From positions 1 through 7,040 of the forward strand of contig CANNNB010000122.1 of assembly GCA_947505995.1 (NCBI GenBank): DNA of 7,040 nt, written 5' to 3'. The notes under the pieces are model-generated. The model did not search any database and was not told the origin of the DNA. It worked only from the letters and a program-made list of their open reading frames with translations. Every line of letters begins with the position of its first letter. Positions within the stretch are counted from its first letter, which is position 1. Positions 6,819 to 7,040 of this stretch are shown here, one piece after another. This DNA is from Comamonadaceae bacterium (GTDB taxonomy: Bacteria > Pseudomonadota > Gammaproteobacteria > Burkholderiales > Burkholderiaceae). The translations under genes were made by a program, and so were the position numbers.

Positions 6819-6827
6819 TTTCAAGTA

Positions 6828-6832
6828 CTCCT
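6828..6832 (-). promoter_or_regulatory. Ribosome binding site of petC
   Basis: AGGAG on the minus strand lies 9 nt before the ATG at 6818 and only 3 nt before the TTG at 6824, favouring the ATG. Confidence 0.75.
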
Positions 6833-6836
6833 GGGC

Positions 6837-7040
6837 TTAGTGCGCAACAAAAACTACGCGGTCAGGCACAGGCTTGGGTGTACCCAACTTGCTCCACCAA
6901 GGCATGAGCAAGAAGAAGCCAAAGTAGAACAAGGTGCCCACTTGAGAAACACGCTCACCAATCGGTGAAGGAGGTAGCACGCCCAAGTAGCCCAAGATCA
7001 AAAAGTCAATCACGAACACGGCGTAGACATATTTGTGCCA
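6837..7040 (-). CDS. petB: Cytochrome b of the bc1 complex, C-terminal fragment
   Basis: The frame is open from the right edge to the TAA at 6839-6837 and gives 67 residues beginning WHKYVYAVFVIDFLILGYLG. It contains the last two membrane helices of cytochrome b, separated by LPPSPIGERVSQVGT. The second helix reads LFYFGFFLLMPWW, and the tail contains KPVPDRVVF. Cytochrome b carries the two b hemes and the quinol sites of the bc1 complex; those residues lie outside the window. The frame has no start here: the first in-window candidate, a GTG at 7019, is simply an internal valine. petC follows after 18 bp, and the Rieske gene petA is expected upstream of petB. Confidence 0.95.
   Translation of the reverse strand, partial: WHKYVYAVFVIDFLILGYLGVLPPSPIGERVSQVGTLFYFGFFLLMPWWSKLGTPKPVPDRVVFVAH

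Noticed and set aside
6819..6824. TTG start giving cytochrome c1 two extra residues
   Set aside because: It leaves only 3 nt from the AGGAG element, whereas the ATG at 6818 has a workable spacing.
1..7040. Mobile elements, CRISPR arrays, phage or defence genes, toxin-antitoxin pairs
   Set aside because: Read on both strands, the window shows no transposase, no spaced direct repeats, and no unassigned gene-sized frame outside the conserved genes, so no novel multi-gene system is supported.

Overview
This window carries ordinary conserved bacterial housekeeping genes, almost all on the minus strand. Protein-level resemblance (SspA, SspB, cytochrome c1, SecA and the order petB-petC-sspA-sspB-tRNA-Thr-dciA/secA-argJ) points to a betaproteobacterium of the order Burkholderiales. 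The Comamonadaceae side of that order is my best guess. Base composition looks moderate (about half G+C by eye), lower than many members of that family, which would fit a freshwater lineage. The genus is not resolved.

Layout from right to left, the direction of transcription for all genes except dciA. The 3' end of cytochrome b (petB, cut by the right edge) is followed closely by cytochrome c1 (petC); these are the last genes of a bc1-complex operon. A 98-bp gap after petC holds one plain hairpin and one terminator-like hairpin with a broken U-tract. The gap ends in a strong ribosome binding site for sspA, which is followed by sspB. SspA is the GST-fold RNA-polymerase-associated stress protein and SspB is the ClpXP adaptor. 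Next comes tRNA-Thr(UGU), whose T-stem carries an A.C mismatch. A bidirectional terminator then separates the tRNA from the converging gene dciA, the only plus-strand gene.

A 143-176 bp divergent intergenic region separates dciA from secA. It contains a small perfect hairpin, a possible 16-codon upstream ORF and weak promoter-like elements. secA, argJ and the start of an ATP-binding protein (DUF815-like, cut by the left edge) form a tight unit: 9 bp separate secA from argJ, and argJ overlaps the third gene by 4 bp (ATGA).

No mobile element, CRISPR array, phage gene or unknown multi-gene system is visible. The points worth checking are regulatory or structural: the terminator that abuts the sspA ribosome binding site, the tRNA T-stem mismatch, the secA leader, the possible leaderless dciA transcript, and the compact DciA protein.
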